Assembly (NCBI GenBank): GCA_018268395.1
Contig: JAFDWQ010000003.1
Span: 531,238-595,237, forward strand
DNA length: 64,000 nt
DNA from: Armatimonadota bacterium
GTDB taxonomy: Bacteria > Armatimonadota > Fimbriimonadia > Fimbriimonadales > Fimbriimonadaceae
Direction: 5' to 3'
Shown here: one piece after another, positions 42,344 through 50,707 of the stretch
Position numbering within the stretch: the stretch's first letter is position 1
How the letters are laid out: each line of letters opens with the position of its first letter
Position numbers and translations under genes: made by a program
Notes under the pieces: generated by a model
Told to the model about the DNA's origin: nothing
The model's input: only the letters and a program-made list of their open reading frames with translations
The model's database searches: none

Positions 42344-43432
42344 CTAGAGCGTGCCGCGAAGGGCCTGCTCGCGCTCGATCGATTCGAACAGCGCCTTGAA
42401 ATTGCCCTTGCCGAAGCTCTGGGCGCCTTTCCGGTGGATGATCTCGTAGAACAAGGTCGGGCGGTCGGTGATGGGCTTTGTAAAGATCTGCAACAGATAT
42501 CCCTCGTCGTCCCGGTCGACCAAGATTCCAAGGTCGGCGAGCACGTCGATGTCCTCCTCGATCGAACCCACGCGTTGCGGCAACATGTCGTAGTACGTCT
42601 TCGGCACCGAAAGGAAGTCCACGCCGCGCGCCCGGAGCCTCGAGACGGTGTAGACGATGTCGTCCGTCCTCAAAGCGACGTGCTGGCAACCCGGGCCGCC
42701 GAAGAACTCGAGGAACTCGTCGATCTGAGACTTCTTCTTGCCTTCGGCCGGCTCGTTGATCGGGAACTTGACCCGACCGTTGCCGTTGGACATGACCTTC
42801 GACATCAGCGCCGTGTACTCCGTGCTGATGTCTTTGTCGTCGAAACTGAGCATGTTGTGGAAACCGAGGACGTCCTCGTACCACTTGACCCAGGTGTTCA
42901 TCTTGCCGAGCTCGACGTTCCCGACGCAATGGTCGATCTCGATGATGCCGATCCCGTCGCCCGGCTCGTTGCGTGCGGCGAACCCAGGCAGGAACGGCCC
43001 TTTGTACTTGTCGCGATTGATGAAACTGTGGACGGTGTCGCCGTACGTGCAGACCGCGGCCATGCGGACGCTTCCGAAGTCGTCTTCGATGGTGTACGGT
43101 TCGCGCCACGCTTTCGCGCCACGGTCGGTCGCCGTCTTGAACGCCCAATCGACGTCGTCCACCTCGAAGGCGATGTCCTGGACGAAGTCTCCGTGGTACG
43201 CGAGCTTTTCGGCCATCGGATGTCCGGGCCTGACAGGCGCGCTGAAACAGAGGGTGACGTCGTTCTGCTTTAACGCGTAGCCGACTTCGTCGCGGCTGCC
43301 CGTTTCAAGACCTTGATAGGCCGAAATGTTGAAGCCGAACGTCTGCTGATAGAAGTAGCTCGCTTGCCGCGCGTTGTTGACGTAGTGACGGACGTGGTCC
43401 ACCCGTCGGATCGGAAAGGTGTCGGTGCTCAT
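42344..43432 (-). CDS. hppD: 4-hydroxyphenylpyruvate dioxygenase
   Basis: 362 residues from ATG 43432, chosen because AAGGAA stands 7 bases upstream and the family starts M-S-T-D-T-F-P-I-R-R. Two glyoxalase-like domains; the iron ligands are H168 (IDHCVG), H251 (CQHVALR) and E330 (FYEIIHRKG). The enzyme converts 4-hydroxyphenylpyruvate to homogentisate in tyrosine breakdown. No other homogentisate-pathway gene lies in this window, although the CoA-transferase pair could take acetoacetate onward. Monocistronic with its own terminator. Confidence 0.95.
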   Translation of the reverse strand: MSTDTFPIRRVDHVRHYVNNARQASYFYQQTFGFNISAYQGLETGSRDEVGYALKQNDVTLCFSAPVRPGHPMAEKLAYHGDFVQDIAFEVDDVDWAFKTATDRGAKAWREPYTIEDDFGSVRMAAVCTYGDTVHSFINRDKYKGPFLPGFAARNEPGDGIGIIEIDHCVGNVELGKMNTWVKWYEDVLGFHNMLSFDDKDISTEYTALMSKVMSNGNGRVKFPINEPAEGKKKSQIDEFLEFFGGPGCQHVALRTDDIVYTVSRLRARGVDFLSVPKTYYDMLPQRVGSIEEDIDVLADLGILVDRDDEGYLLQIFTKPITDRPTLFYEIIHRKGAQSFGKGNFKALFESIEREQALRGTL

Positions 43433-43552
43433 CGTTGGTTCCTTGCCTTCTGGTTGCACGCCCCAATTTCCCGGCGGGGGAATACGGTCGATCGGGCAAC
43501 GAAGAGCCGGTCGTATTATGACAGACGTTTTTGCGGACCGCGACGATCCGCT

Positions 43553-45547
43553 TCAGGGCTTCGAGACGCGCAGGGTGGGCGTCTTAGGCCCGTGGTCGAC
43601 ATAGTACGTCCATGGCTTGTCGACCTTGATCAGTCCTGCCTTGACGTACGCGTGGAACCGGGGGGCGAGGGCTTCGTAACGGTCGAGCAGCGGTTGGACT
43701 TCGGTCGCCAGCTCCCGTTGCCGCGTCACGAGACGTTCCTTGAGTTCTTCAAGTTCGGCCGGGGCGCTCCGGAGCCGTTGTGCGAGCATCGCCTCCTCAG
43801 ACCTGAGTTTTCGCTCCACGGCTTCGTTCTCCTCGTCGGTCAGCTCCTTTGCGCACGTCGAAAAGTAGTGTCCGCACAGCGTCGATTTCCAATCCAGAAG
43901 CCCCTTGCAGGTCCTGGCGTCGAGTCCGGCGACCTTGGCGAGCCGATGTTCGTCCAAGTCCGCAGCCGTGCGGATCTGGGCTGCGGCAAGGACAGGTCGG
44001 TTCTTTTCGGTGACCAGACCAGAAGAAACGACCGCGAACTTCGACAGGTAACCCTGGGTCTCTCCCGGCCGTCTGGCGAAGTAAACCTCGGATTGAAGAA
44101 GGGCCTCTCTTCCCGCGCGGTCGGCGAGCCGAGACCGGACGTCGGCGAGCTCTTGCATCTTCTCCGCATAGTTCGTCTGGGCGACGTCGCTCCACTCTGG
44201 CACGAGCGCGTTCAGTTCTTCGACCAGAGCCTTGAACTCTGGAGCCTTGGGAACCGGGAGGCCAGATTTCAATCGCCTTTGATGGCCATAAATGACCAGC
44301 CCGCATACCACAGCTATGACTGCGACGGATACCGCGACCCGCGCGATGCTCGATCCGCCAATGTTGAACATAAAGATCACACCTAGCAGGCTGGCCCAAC
44401 GTTGATTTTCGAACCAGGCCAGTTTTGACGGGTGAGTCTCGTCGTAGTTCTGGAGGACCGGAGGCGGCACCAGGAACGGGGCTCGTACGGAAGCGACGTC
44501 CGCCCAAAGTGAGGTTACGTCCGGAGTCGGAGCGGACTTGCGTTCGCGGACATGCCGGCCGGAAGAGAAAAGAGGGACTTTCCACGCTTCCTCCAGGCGG
44601 CACCAAGGGCACCCGTCGGCACCGCTCCAGAACACGTGGCCCGATCGATCCGGGCACTCGGCCGTTTCGGCTTCGAGCCGCAGAAGCGCGTCGTACCATT
44701 CCAGCGCCGACGGACGGTCCGCGACGGACAGATCGAACGCCCTTTCGAACAACGCTCCGATCTCCGGTGGCAGCCACGATAGGTTCAAGCCCAGCGGTGG
44801 GCGGACAGGCACGTCGCGCCTTTGGGCCCAAGCGTAGTGGCCGGCGGCGATCCTTTCTTCGAGCGTGGCTTCGGAACCGTCCGAAGAGGCACCGGAAAAC
44901 GGATGGCGTCCGAACACCAGCGTCTGAAAAAGGAGGACGGCCAGCGCGAACCTGTCGGACTCGATCGTCCTGGGAGCGTCGGCCATCGAACGGTCTTGCA
45001 GTTCGGGCGGAGTCAGCTCGCTCTTGCCCACCCGGCACGAGAACGCCCCGACTTGAAAGCTGTCGACGTCGATGATCCGGACCATGCCCCGCGCGTCGAC
45101 AAGGACGTTGGATTCGTTCAAGTCTCCGATCACTAGACCGGCCTCGTGGACGTAATGGACGCACGTCGCCAGGTTGCGTGCAGCCCGCACGAGAAAGGTG
45201 AACGAGGCGCGGGGCAGGAGTCGCATCCTTGACCCCGACTGATAGACGCGGAACAGCGGCACCCACTCGTCGAGGAGCGCCATCTCGAAACCCACGATCG
45301 CGCCGTCCTCGTTCCGCAAGACCGATTGGGGCCAGGCGCCCGCTTGTCGGAGGCGGTCGCCGTCCAACGTGACGAGTTCCAAGAGCTTCGCCGCACGGTC
45401 GTCGTCCGGATGGCGGTACACCTTGGCCGCAAGCGACGGGCGGTCCGTGACCCGGTAGACGGCGCCCTCTCCCCCCTCTCCGAGAACGGGTCCGAGGCTC
45501 GCCGGACCGTCCTCTCGAAGGACATTGATCGAAATCGAAGGCGTCAT
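43553..45547 (-). CDS. TerY-P triad protein kinase with helix-hairpin-helix domain
   Basis: 664 residues. Kinase domain ~1-310: glycine loop LGEGGEGAVYRV, K42-type lysine in LAAKVYRH, the catalytic segment VIGDLNESNVLV in place of HRD, and IDVDSFQ in place of DFG. These swaps are usual in this family. ~390-440 has two transmembrane segments (IFMFNIGGSS, VAVIAVVCGLVIYG). Then a coiled coil, and near 575-590 the HhH-like LAKVAGLDARTCKGLLDW, a DNA-binding fold. The first codon overlaps the PP2C stop by four bases. This is the kinase of a kinase-phosphatase-vWA triad. Confidence 0.85.
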   Translation of the reverse strand: MTPSISINVLREDGPASLGPVLGEGGEGAVYRVTDRPSLAAKVYRHPDDDRAAKLLELVTLDGDRLRQAGAWPQSVLRNEDGAIVGFEMALLDEWVPLFRVYQSGSRMRLLPRASFTFLVRAARNLATCVHYVHEAGLVIGDLNESNVLVDARGMVRIIDVDSFQVGAFSCRVGKSELTPPELQDRSMADAPRTIESDRFALAVLLFQTLVFGRHPFSGASSDGSEATLEERIAAGHYAWAQRRDVPVRPPLGLNLSWLPPEIGALFERAFDLSVADRPSALEWYDALLRLEAETAECPDRSGHVFWSGADGCPWCRLEEAWKVPLFSSGRHVRERKSAPTPDVTSLWADVASVRAPFLVPPPVLQNYDETHPSKLAWFENQRWASLLGVIFMFNIGGSSIARVAVSVAVIAVVCGLVIYGHQRRLKSGLPVPKAPEFKALVEELNALVPEWSDVAQTNYAEKMQELADVRSRLADRAGREALLQSEVYFARRPGETQGYLSKFAVVSSGLVTEKNRPVLAAAQIRTAADLDEHRLAKVAGLDARTCKGLLDWKSTLCGHYFSTCAKELTDEENEAVERKLRSEEAMLAQRLRSAPAELEELKERLVTRQRELATEVQPLLDRYEALAPRFHAYVKAGLIKVDKPWTYYVDHGPKTPTLRVSKP

Positions 45548-46299
45548 GGGACGACCCTCGCGACGATCAAGGACGTGTCGTCATCGGTCCGGGTCGTGAC
45601 TTGTGGCGAGGCCAGGACCGAGGCGAGCCACTCGCACGCCGGTCCGTCAGGCCCGGACTTGTCCGTGAGCCTGTCCGTTACCGATCGGAAGAACGGGTCG
45701 TGAGGCCGGCCGTCCTTTGGTGAGATGACGCTGTCCTGCAACCCGTCCGAGAGAAGCGTCACGCTTCTCACGCTTTCCCGGACTTTTGCTGTCGCAAGCC
45801 GGGACTCGGCGTCCGGCGACGTCACGAAGACGGTCTCGTTCACGTGCTCCGACCGCAGCGGCGCGACCGGTATGAAAAACCCGGCCCCGGTCTCTACGAC
45901 GGCCGCACCGTCCCCGACTTGGACGACCAGACAACCGTGGGGCGTCGCGACGACCCCGACCAATGTACAGCTCAAGTCCGAGACCGAGGCATCGATCTGG
46001 ACGGCCCGGGCTTCGACCTCTGCCAAGACCGACCGGAACAGGCTGAGCACGCGGCTCCGTCCTGCCAGGGTCGGCCGGTCGCCCAACAATCGGACGCCGG
46101 ACAAGAACGCATCAACGACGGCTTCAGCACCGATGGCGCCGTACGGGGCCGACCCCGCTCCGTCGCTCACCACGGCGGCCAACAACGGACCCGACGATTC
46201 GGCCGCCGCACGGTCCTGGCCGCCCTCTTCTAGGCCGTGGACGGCCCCTTTTCTTACTGCCGTGGCAAAGCTCCAACCGGATGCCCGTGAGGCCCTCAC
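45544..46299 (-). CDS. TerY-P triad PP2C protein phosphatase
   Basis: About 251 residues from GTG 46299, 22 bases after the vWA stop. The longer open frame upstream overlaps the vWA gene and is not coding. PP2C motifs: D-G-A-G-S-A-P in VVSDGAGSAPYGA, SDLSCTLVGVV, VVQVGDGAAVV, TLLSDGLQDS, and the final D-D-D-T-S in TDDDTSLIVA. These hold the Mn/Mg site. It should oppose the kinase encoded downstream. A site GAGAGG is only ~3 bases from the start, so the exact start is uncertain. Confidence 0.8.
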   Translation of the reverse strand: MRASRASGWSFATAVRKGAVHGLEEGGQDRAAAESSGPLLAAVVSDGAGSAPYGAIGAEAVVDAFLSGVRLLGDRPTLAGRSRVLSLFRSVLAEVEARAVQIDASVSDLSCTLVGVVATPHGCLVVQVGDGAAVVETGAGFFIPVAPLRSEHVNETVFVTSPDAESRLATAKVRESVRSVTLLSDGLQDSVISPKDGRPHDPFFRSVTDRLTDKSGPDGPACEWLASVLASPQVTTRTDDDTSLIVARVVP

Positions 46300-46321
46300 G
46301 GACCTCTCGGCCCTGCGTCGT

Positions 46322-46993
46322 TCAAGGGACGGGATCGCCCCACTCCTCGATGGCCGGCAGGTTCGGCAAAGTGCCTGGCTCGCTCCTCGAAACGGGCTTG
46401 AGCGATCGCGAAAGCCATACGAACATCTCGCGATAATGGGCGTGGCGCAACCGGACCGGCCCCCTGGGGCGCCCCACTTCGGCCAAGACTTCAAAGTTGG
46501 CGTTGTCGGTGCCGATGGTGAACACTTCGATGCCTCCCCGGTCGGTTTCCGCATGGACTTGAGGAAGGGCCCGGCGCCAGAGGTCCGTAGGTGCGCCGTC
46601 CGTCACAAGCCAGATCCATGGCCGGTAGTACGGGATCCCTGCCTCCTGATAGGCTGATTTGCGGGCCTTGATCTGCTCGATCGCGAACATCAGGGCTTCG
46701 CCGAGAGGAGTGTTGCCAGAGGCGACCAGCTTCGGCGGCACCCATTGGTCGACGGTGACGAAGTCTTGGGCGAGCTCGACGGGCCCGAACGTCACGACGC
46801 AAAGTTCGACGCGTTGCGAGGCGAGGGCGTCGCGCCGAAGGTCGTCCCTGAGCTCGGTCAGCCCTTGGTTCACGACCGACATGAAGGGCGACATCGAGGA
46901 CGACGTGTCCAACAAGAGGACGACGGGACAACGCCTCTCGGTATTGAGGAACATATCGTCTCCGAGAGGCTCGAGTTCTGGCCCGTTGGACAT
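46322..46993 (-). CDS. TerY-type von Willebrand A domain protein
   Basis: 223 residues from ATG 46993 (an upstream ATG adds 8). The MIDAS metal site is D-T-S-S-S in LLLDTSSSMSPF, with T in GNTPLGEAL and D in VTDGAPTDLW. The start ERRCPVVLLLDTSSS is typical of TerY. TerY-type vWA proteins are encoded next to a PP2C phosphatase and a kinase in Ter-linked stress systems (Anantharaman, Iyer and Aravind described such triads). No other ter gene lies in this window. Divergent from 47133 with a 139-base spacer. Confidence 0.85.
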   Translation of the reverse strand: MSNGPELEPLGDDMFLNTERRCPVVLLLDTSSSMSPFMSVVNQGLTELRDDLRRDALASQRVELCVVTFGPVELAQDFVTVDQWVPPKLVASGNTPLGEALMFAIEQIKARKSAYQEAGIPYYRPWIWLVTDGAPTDLWRRALPQVHAETDRGGIEVFTIGTDNANFEVLAEVGRPRGPVRLRHAHYREMFVWLSRSLKPVSRSEPGTLPNLPAIEEWGDPVP

Positions 46994-47132
46994 AACGTTC
47001 TTGATCAGAGTGTACACACGCTTTGAGCCGACCGTTCCTGCCAGGTTCCAAGGCCCATGCTTCGGATACGGACTCGAAAGGTCACGGAACTGTGAACCGA
47101 GATCGCCTCGGACGCGTTAGAATGGCTATCAC

Positions 47133-48104
47133 ATGATCAGCCTGATCGCCCTCCTCCTCTTGCCTGGTCAAGACGAAGTCGAACTCGCCAGGAAGATGAC
47201 GACCGGAGAAAAACTGGACTATGAAGTCCGGTCGAACCTGATGGCCGAGATCAAGGCCGGAGACATGTCGTTCTTCCTTCCTCAAGAGTTCGACGTCAAC
47301 TACAAGTTCTCGATGACCTTCGAGAACGCAAGGCCGGACGGGTTCGCGACCGTCCTGTACGAACGGCCGTCCATGACCCTCATCGACGGCGAGACGGCGG
47401 AACGACCCCCGAAACAGACCGTCGAGAAGATCGGCTGGAAGCTCAGACTGACGCTTTCGCCGATCAACGAGCTCACCGACGTGAAAGACCTCTCGGAGAA
47501 GAAGAAGGACGGCAAGGACGGAAAGGACGGAAAGGGCGGAAACGGCCAGCTCCGCGCCGTAGGTCGTCTGCCGCGATCGGTCCAGGACGGCGGAATCGGC
47601 CGCATGATCCAGGAACTCAACAGTTTGGCGATGTTCGTCGGCAACTTGGACTCTTCCCTCGACTTTTCGCCCAAGCTGCCGTTCGACTCCGTCCAACCTG
47701 GCGCGACCTGGAAGAAGACGGTCAGTTATCAGCCTCGGGAGATCAAGGGGACGGACAAGCAGGCCGTCCAGCGGCTCGACTATGTGTACACCTACGAGGG
47801 GCTGGCGGATTCGGGCGGCAAGAAGGTCCATCGGGTCACGGCCAAGCTCGATCTGGACACGGACGCGGCCAAGTTCATCAACCAGTCCATGGGGACGAAA
47901 CCGGAAGAGAGCGGCCTGAAGGAGCTCCGCCTCCGGATGAAAGCGCTGCTGACCTTTGATCTGGACAAGGACAGCAAGGCCACGCTCAGGGCCGAAGGAG
48001 CTTCGGAAGGCGGTTTCGCGATCGTGACCACCGATCGGGACGAACCGGTCTATCAGGAAAAGATCAAGGGTCACACCACGCTCCGACTTCTCGAGAAGAA
48101 GTGA
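47133..48104 (+). CDS. Secreted protein of unknown function
   Basis: 323 residues. A weak N-terminal hydrophobic stretch (MISLIALLLLPG) suggests export. The rest is beta-rich (YKFSMTFENARPDGFATV, TWKKTVSYQPREI, VHRVTAKLDLDT, LLTFDLDKDSKATLR) with a low-complexity lysine/glycine segment (KKKDGKDGKDGKGG, ~124-137). No family recognised. The following OGG1-type gene starts inside its stop codon (GTGA), so the two are translated together. A TAGAAT box lies 9 bases before the ATG. Confidence 0.65.
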   Translation: MISLIALLLLPGQDEVELARKMTTGEKLDYEVRSNLMAEIKAGDMSFFLPQEFDVNYKFSMTFENARPDGFATVLYERPSMTLIDGETAERPPKQTVEKIGWKLRLTLSPINELTDVKDLSEKKKDGKDGKDGKGGNGQLRAVGRLPRSVQDGGIGRMIQELNSLAMFVGNLDSSLDFSPKLPFDSVQPGATWKKTVSYQPREIKGTDKQAVQRLDYVYTYEGLADSGGKKVHRVTAKLDLDTDAAKFINQSMGTKPEESGLKELRLRMKALLTFDLDKDSKATLRAEGASEGGFAIVTTDRDEPVYQEKIKGHTTLRLLEKK

Positions 48105-48967
48105 CCCCGCTCCGCATCCGGTCCGAAGGTCTGGACGTGGCCCTTTCCGTCAATTGCGGCCAGGTCTTCCGTTGGACCGTTTCCGCCGACGGATCGTGCC
48201 TGGGTATGGACGGCGATCATTGGTGGCACGTCGCTCCCGGAGGTTCAGGGCACGTCGTCCAAGGGTCAGGCGGCGAGGCTGCGTTCGCCGGCCTGTTCCA
48301 GACGCGTTGCGACTGGGTCGCCCGACGGCGCAGGGTCTGGGAGGTCCTTCCCGAACTCAGGCCTGCGCTCGAGGCCCTACCCGGACTCAGACTCCTTCGG
48401 CCCTCCGATCCCGTCGAGGTGCTGTTCTGTTTCCTGTGCACGTCCAACAACCACCTGTCCCGGATCCGTGGGATGGTCGACAGGCTGTCCGAACGGGGGC
48501 CCTCCGTTTCCACTCCGTTCGGCACGTTGCACCGCTTCCCGGACCTAGAAACGATCGCAGGGTTGGAAGAGGCCGAACTGAGGCGCCAGGGTTTTGGCTA
48601 CCGGGCGGCCACGATCCCCCGGGCGGCACGGCAGGCTCTGGATCGGGGCGGAGCCGACTGGCTCCGGGGCCTGAAGGAAAGGCCTCACGCAGAGGCACGC
48701 ACGGCCCTCATGGAACTGGCCGGTGTCGGGCCGAAACTGGCCGATTGCGTCTGCCTCTTCGGCCTGGGCCAAGACCGGAGCGTTCCGGTCGACACCCACG
48801 TCTGGCAGGTGGCTGTCCGGACGTTCTTCCCGGAATGGAGGGGCAAGTCCCTGACGTCCTCACGGTACGAGGCCGTGGCCGGTCTCTTCCAGGACCGTCT
48901 TGGGGACGACGCCGGTTGGGCCCACCAGTTCTGCTTCTACGGGAACGTCGTCGGAGCCTTCGCCTAA
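48101..48967 (+). CDS. OGG1-type 8-oxoguanine DNA glycosylase
   Basis: 288 residues from GTG 48101. Residues ~1-105 match the OGG N-terminal domain (FRWTVSADG, DHWWHVAP). The HhH-GPD domain follows: CTSNNHLSRIRGMVDRLSE, then ELAGVGPKLADCVCLFGLGQDRSVPVDTHVW, in which K212 is the predicted Schiff-base lysine and D231 the acid, 19 residues apart as in human OGG1 (K249/D268). It removes 8-oxoguanine opposite C. Most bacteria use MutM for this; the OGG1 type is less common there. The upstream gene is translationally coupled but unrelated. Confidence 0.88.
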   Translation: MTPLRIRSEGLDVALSVNCGQVFRWTVSADGSCLGMDGDHWWHVAPGGSGHVVQGSGGEAAFAGLFQTRCDWVARRRRVWEVLPELRPALEALPGLRLLRPSDPVEVLFCFLCTSNNHLSRIRGMVDRLSERGPSVSTPFGTLHRFPDLETIAGLEEAELRRQGFGYRAATIPRAARQALDRGGADWLRGLKERPHAEARTALMELAGVGPKLADCVCLFGLGQDRSVPVDTHVWQVAVRTFFPEWRGKSLTSSRYEAVAGLFQDRLGDDAGWAHQFCFYGNVVGAFA

Positions 48968-48970
48968 ACG

Positions 48971-49007
48971 GAAAACGGCTCCTCACCCTTGCGGGATCGG
49001 AGCCGTC
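48971..49007 (-). terminator. Terminator of the LuxR-type gene
   Basis: Minus strand: acggctcc pairs with ggagccgt around a 16-base loop, then TTTTCC. It lies just after the stop at 49030. Confidence 0.7.
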
Positions 49008-49029
49008 GAACACACTGGAGCCGGTCCGC

Positions 49030-49305
49030 TTAGGACTCGCCTTGCGTGTGACCGAAGAACGGTTCGAACGGGATAAGGCCGAGGCGCGTCGCCGCGCGGA
49101 GGGCCTGTACCCTGTTGTTCACCTGCAACTTCTGATAGATGTTGGCCAGATGGAAGTCCACCGTTCGTTTGGACACGACCATGCGGTCGGCCGCTTCTTG
49201 GCTACTATGGCCCTGAGCGATAAGGCTCAGTACCTTGACCTCCGTCGGTGTGAGCCTCACACCGCGGGGTGATTCGCTAGATCTACTCGTTCCTGGCATT
49301 GCCAT
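49030..49305 (-). CDS. Small LuxR-type helix-turn-helix regulator
   Basis: About 91 residues from ATG 49305, preceded by GAGGG 9 bases upstream; a TTG at 49344 that overlaps the galactokinase stop would add 13. Only the GerE/LuxR HTH is present: LTPTEVKVLSLIAQGHSSQEAADRMVVSKRTVDFHLANIYQKL, in parts; no receiver or ligand domain. It may act on its own, like the stand-alone LuxR HTH proteins such as GerE. Encoded directly after galactokinase, so it may regulate galactose use; that is inference. Confidence 0.8.
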   Translation of the reverse strand: MAMPGTSRSSESPRGVRLTPTEVKVLSLIAQGHSSQEAADRMVVSKRTVDFHLANIYQKLQVNNRVQALRAATRLGLIPFEPFFGHTQGES

Positions 49306-49340
49306 TTCCCATCCCTCGCTTCGGTTTGTCTTGCCGCCTG

Positions 49341-50552
49341 TCAATCTCTTTCCATGTCTGATGGCGGTTTTGAGATGGTCTGTCCGGAATTCCCAAGAAA
49401 TTCCTGACGAAAGGTCAAGTCAGTTACGGTCCGTGCCCCGTCGGCGGCCTCCGTTACAAGGAACGACGGCTCAAACCCGGGCACTTCGGCACGGTATCGG
49501 GCTTCAGTGTCGGAAAGGAAGGCCGGGACGGACCCGGTCCGGACCAGGGCCACGCACGCCCCTCCGAACCCGGCTCCCGTCATCCGAGCCCCGATGCACC
49601 CTTCCGACCGTACGGCTGCCTCGACCATGCTGTCTAGTTCGATGCAACTCACTTCGTAATTGTTCCGCAAGTTCATTTGAGATTCAGACATCAGGTCGCC
49701 GAGGTGTCTTAGATCCCCTGATCCGAGCGCTTTGGCGAACTCGAGGCACCGCTGGTTCTCGGTCACGACGTGGAGCGCTCTACGGAGAATGACGCCGGGC
49801 AGGCTCTGGCTGTTCTCCGCAAGGAGGTTCGGCGTCGCCTCTCTGAGGCTCGGAATCCCGAGCAGGCGGGCGGCCTCGGTACATTCGGCACGCCTCTCGT
49901 TGTACTTGGACCCTGCGAGTTCCCGGCTCTTACCCGTATGACAGACCACGATGGACACCCCTTCCGGTAAGGGCCGGTAGTCCGTTTCTAGGCTCCTGGT
50001 GTCCAAGAGCAAGGCGTGGCCACGTCGGCCCAGCGCGCTCGCCGTCTGGTCCATCACGCCGCAAGCCATGCCTACGAACCCGTTTTCGGCGCGCTGGCAC
50101 TTCAGGGCGAGCTCTTGGGGCGGAATCCCGAAACCCTCCAGAGAGTTCCAAGAACAAGCGAACGCGAGTTCGATCGCTGCACTGCTGCTCAGTCCCGATC
50201 CCGTCGGAAGGTCGCTCAAGACCACGGCCCGGACGTCGGGCACGGTCCCGGCGTCGGAGAGGCTCCACGCGACGCCGGCAGGATAGGCGCCCCAACCCGT
50301 AACGCTCCCCGGAGTCAGGCTGTCGGACGTGAAGCGGACCGGTCCGCCCGCCTCCTCCGACCAGAGTTCCGACGACCCGTCACATCGAGACATCGCGACC
50401 CAAACCCCTCGGTCGATCGCAGCCGGGAACACGAACCCGTCGTTATAGTCGGTGTGCTCGCCGATCAGGTTCACACGTCCGGGGGCGAACGAGACGACTT
50501 CGGGTTCTACGTGAAACTTTTCCCTGAAAGACCTGACAGCATCAAAATACAT
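49341..50552 (-). CDS. galK: Galactokinase
   Basis: 403 residues from ATG 50552; a TTG at 50567 is the alternative. Signatures: PGRVNLIGEHTDYNDG (galactose-binding), LPTGSGLSSSAAIE (GHMP ATP loop), ENGFVGMACGVMDQ, and RMTGAGFGGACVALV near the C-terminus. It phosphorylates alpha-D-galactose at C1 in the Leloir pathway. No galT or galE is in this window. Upstream, 155 bases separate it from the divergent dipeptidase gene. Confidence 0.93.
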   Translation of the reverse strand: MYFDAVRSFREKFHVEPEVVSFAPGRVNLIGEHTDYNDGFVFPAAIDRGVWVAMSRCDGSSELWSEEAGGPVRFTSDSLTPGSVTGWGAYPAGVAWSLSDAGTVPDVRAVVLSDLPTGSGLSSSAAIELAFACSWNSLEGFGIPPQELALKCQRAENGFVGMACGVMDQTASALGRRGHALLLDTRSLETDYRPLPEGVSIVVCHTGKSRELAGSKYNERRAECTEAARLLGIPSLREATPNLLAENSQSLPGVILRRALHVVTENQRCLEFAKALGSGDLRHLGDLMSESQMNLRNNYEVSCIELDSMVEAAVRSEGCIGARMTGAGFGGACVALVRTGSVPAFLSDTEARYRAEVPGFEPSFLVTEAADGARTVTDLTFRQEFLGNSGQTISKPPSDMERD

Positions 50553-50707
50553 GGAAACCAGACCCAAGTTTAGCCGGGATTCTGGTATCCGTGACAGGGG
50601 CAGGCCGAGGGGATAGCGGAACGATCACTTTGGCAGGCCCGGGGCCCACCGCCGCCACTAGGGTCCCGGCCTGTCCGACCTCCGACCGAAAGGTACGCTC
50701 CTGCCCC

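Noticed and set aside
41730-43148. Minus-strand frame of 472 codons overlapping HPPD and GNAT
   Set aside because: Different frame on the same strand as two well-supported genes; Arg/Pro-rich.
45544-46554. 336-residue version of PP2C
   Set aside because: The first 85 codons overlap the vWA gene in another frame; the domain begins after GTG 46299.
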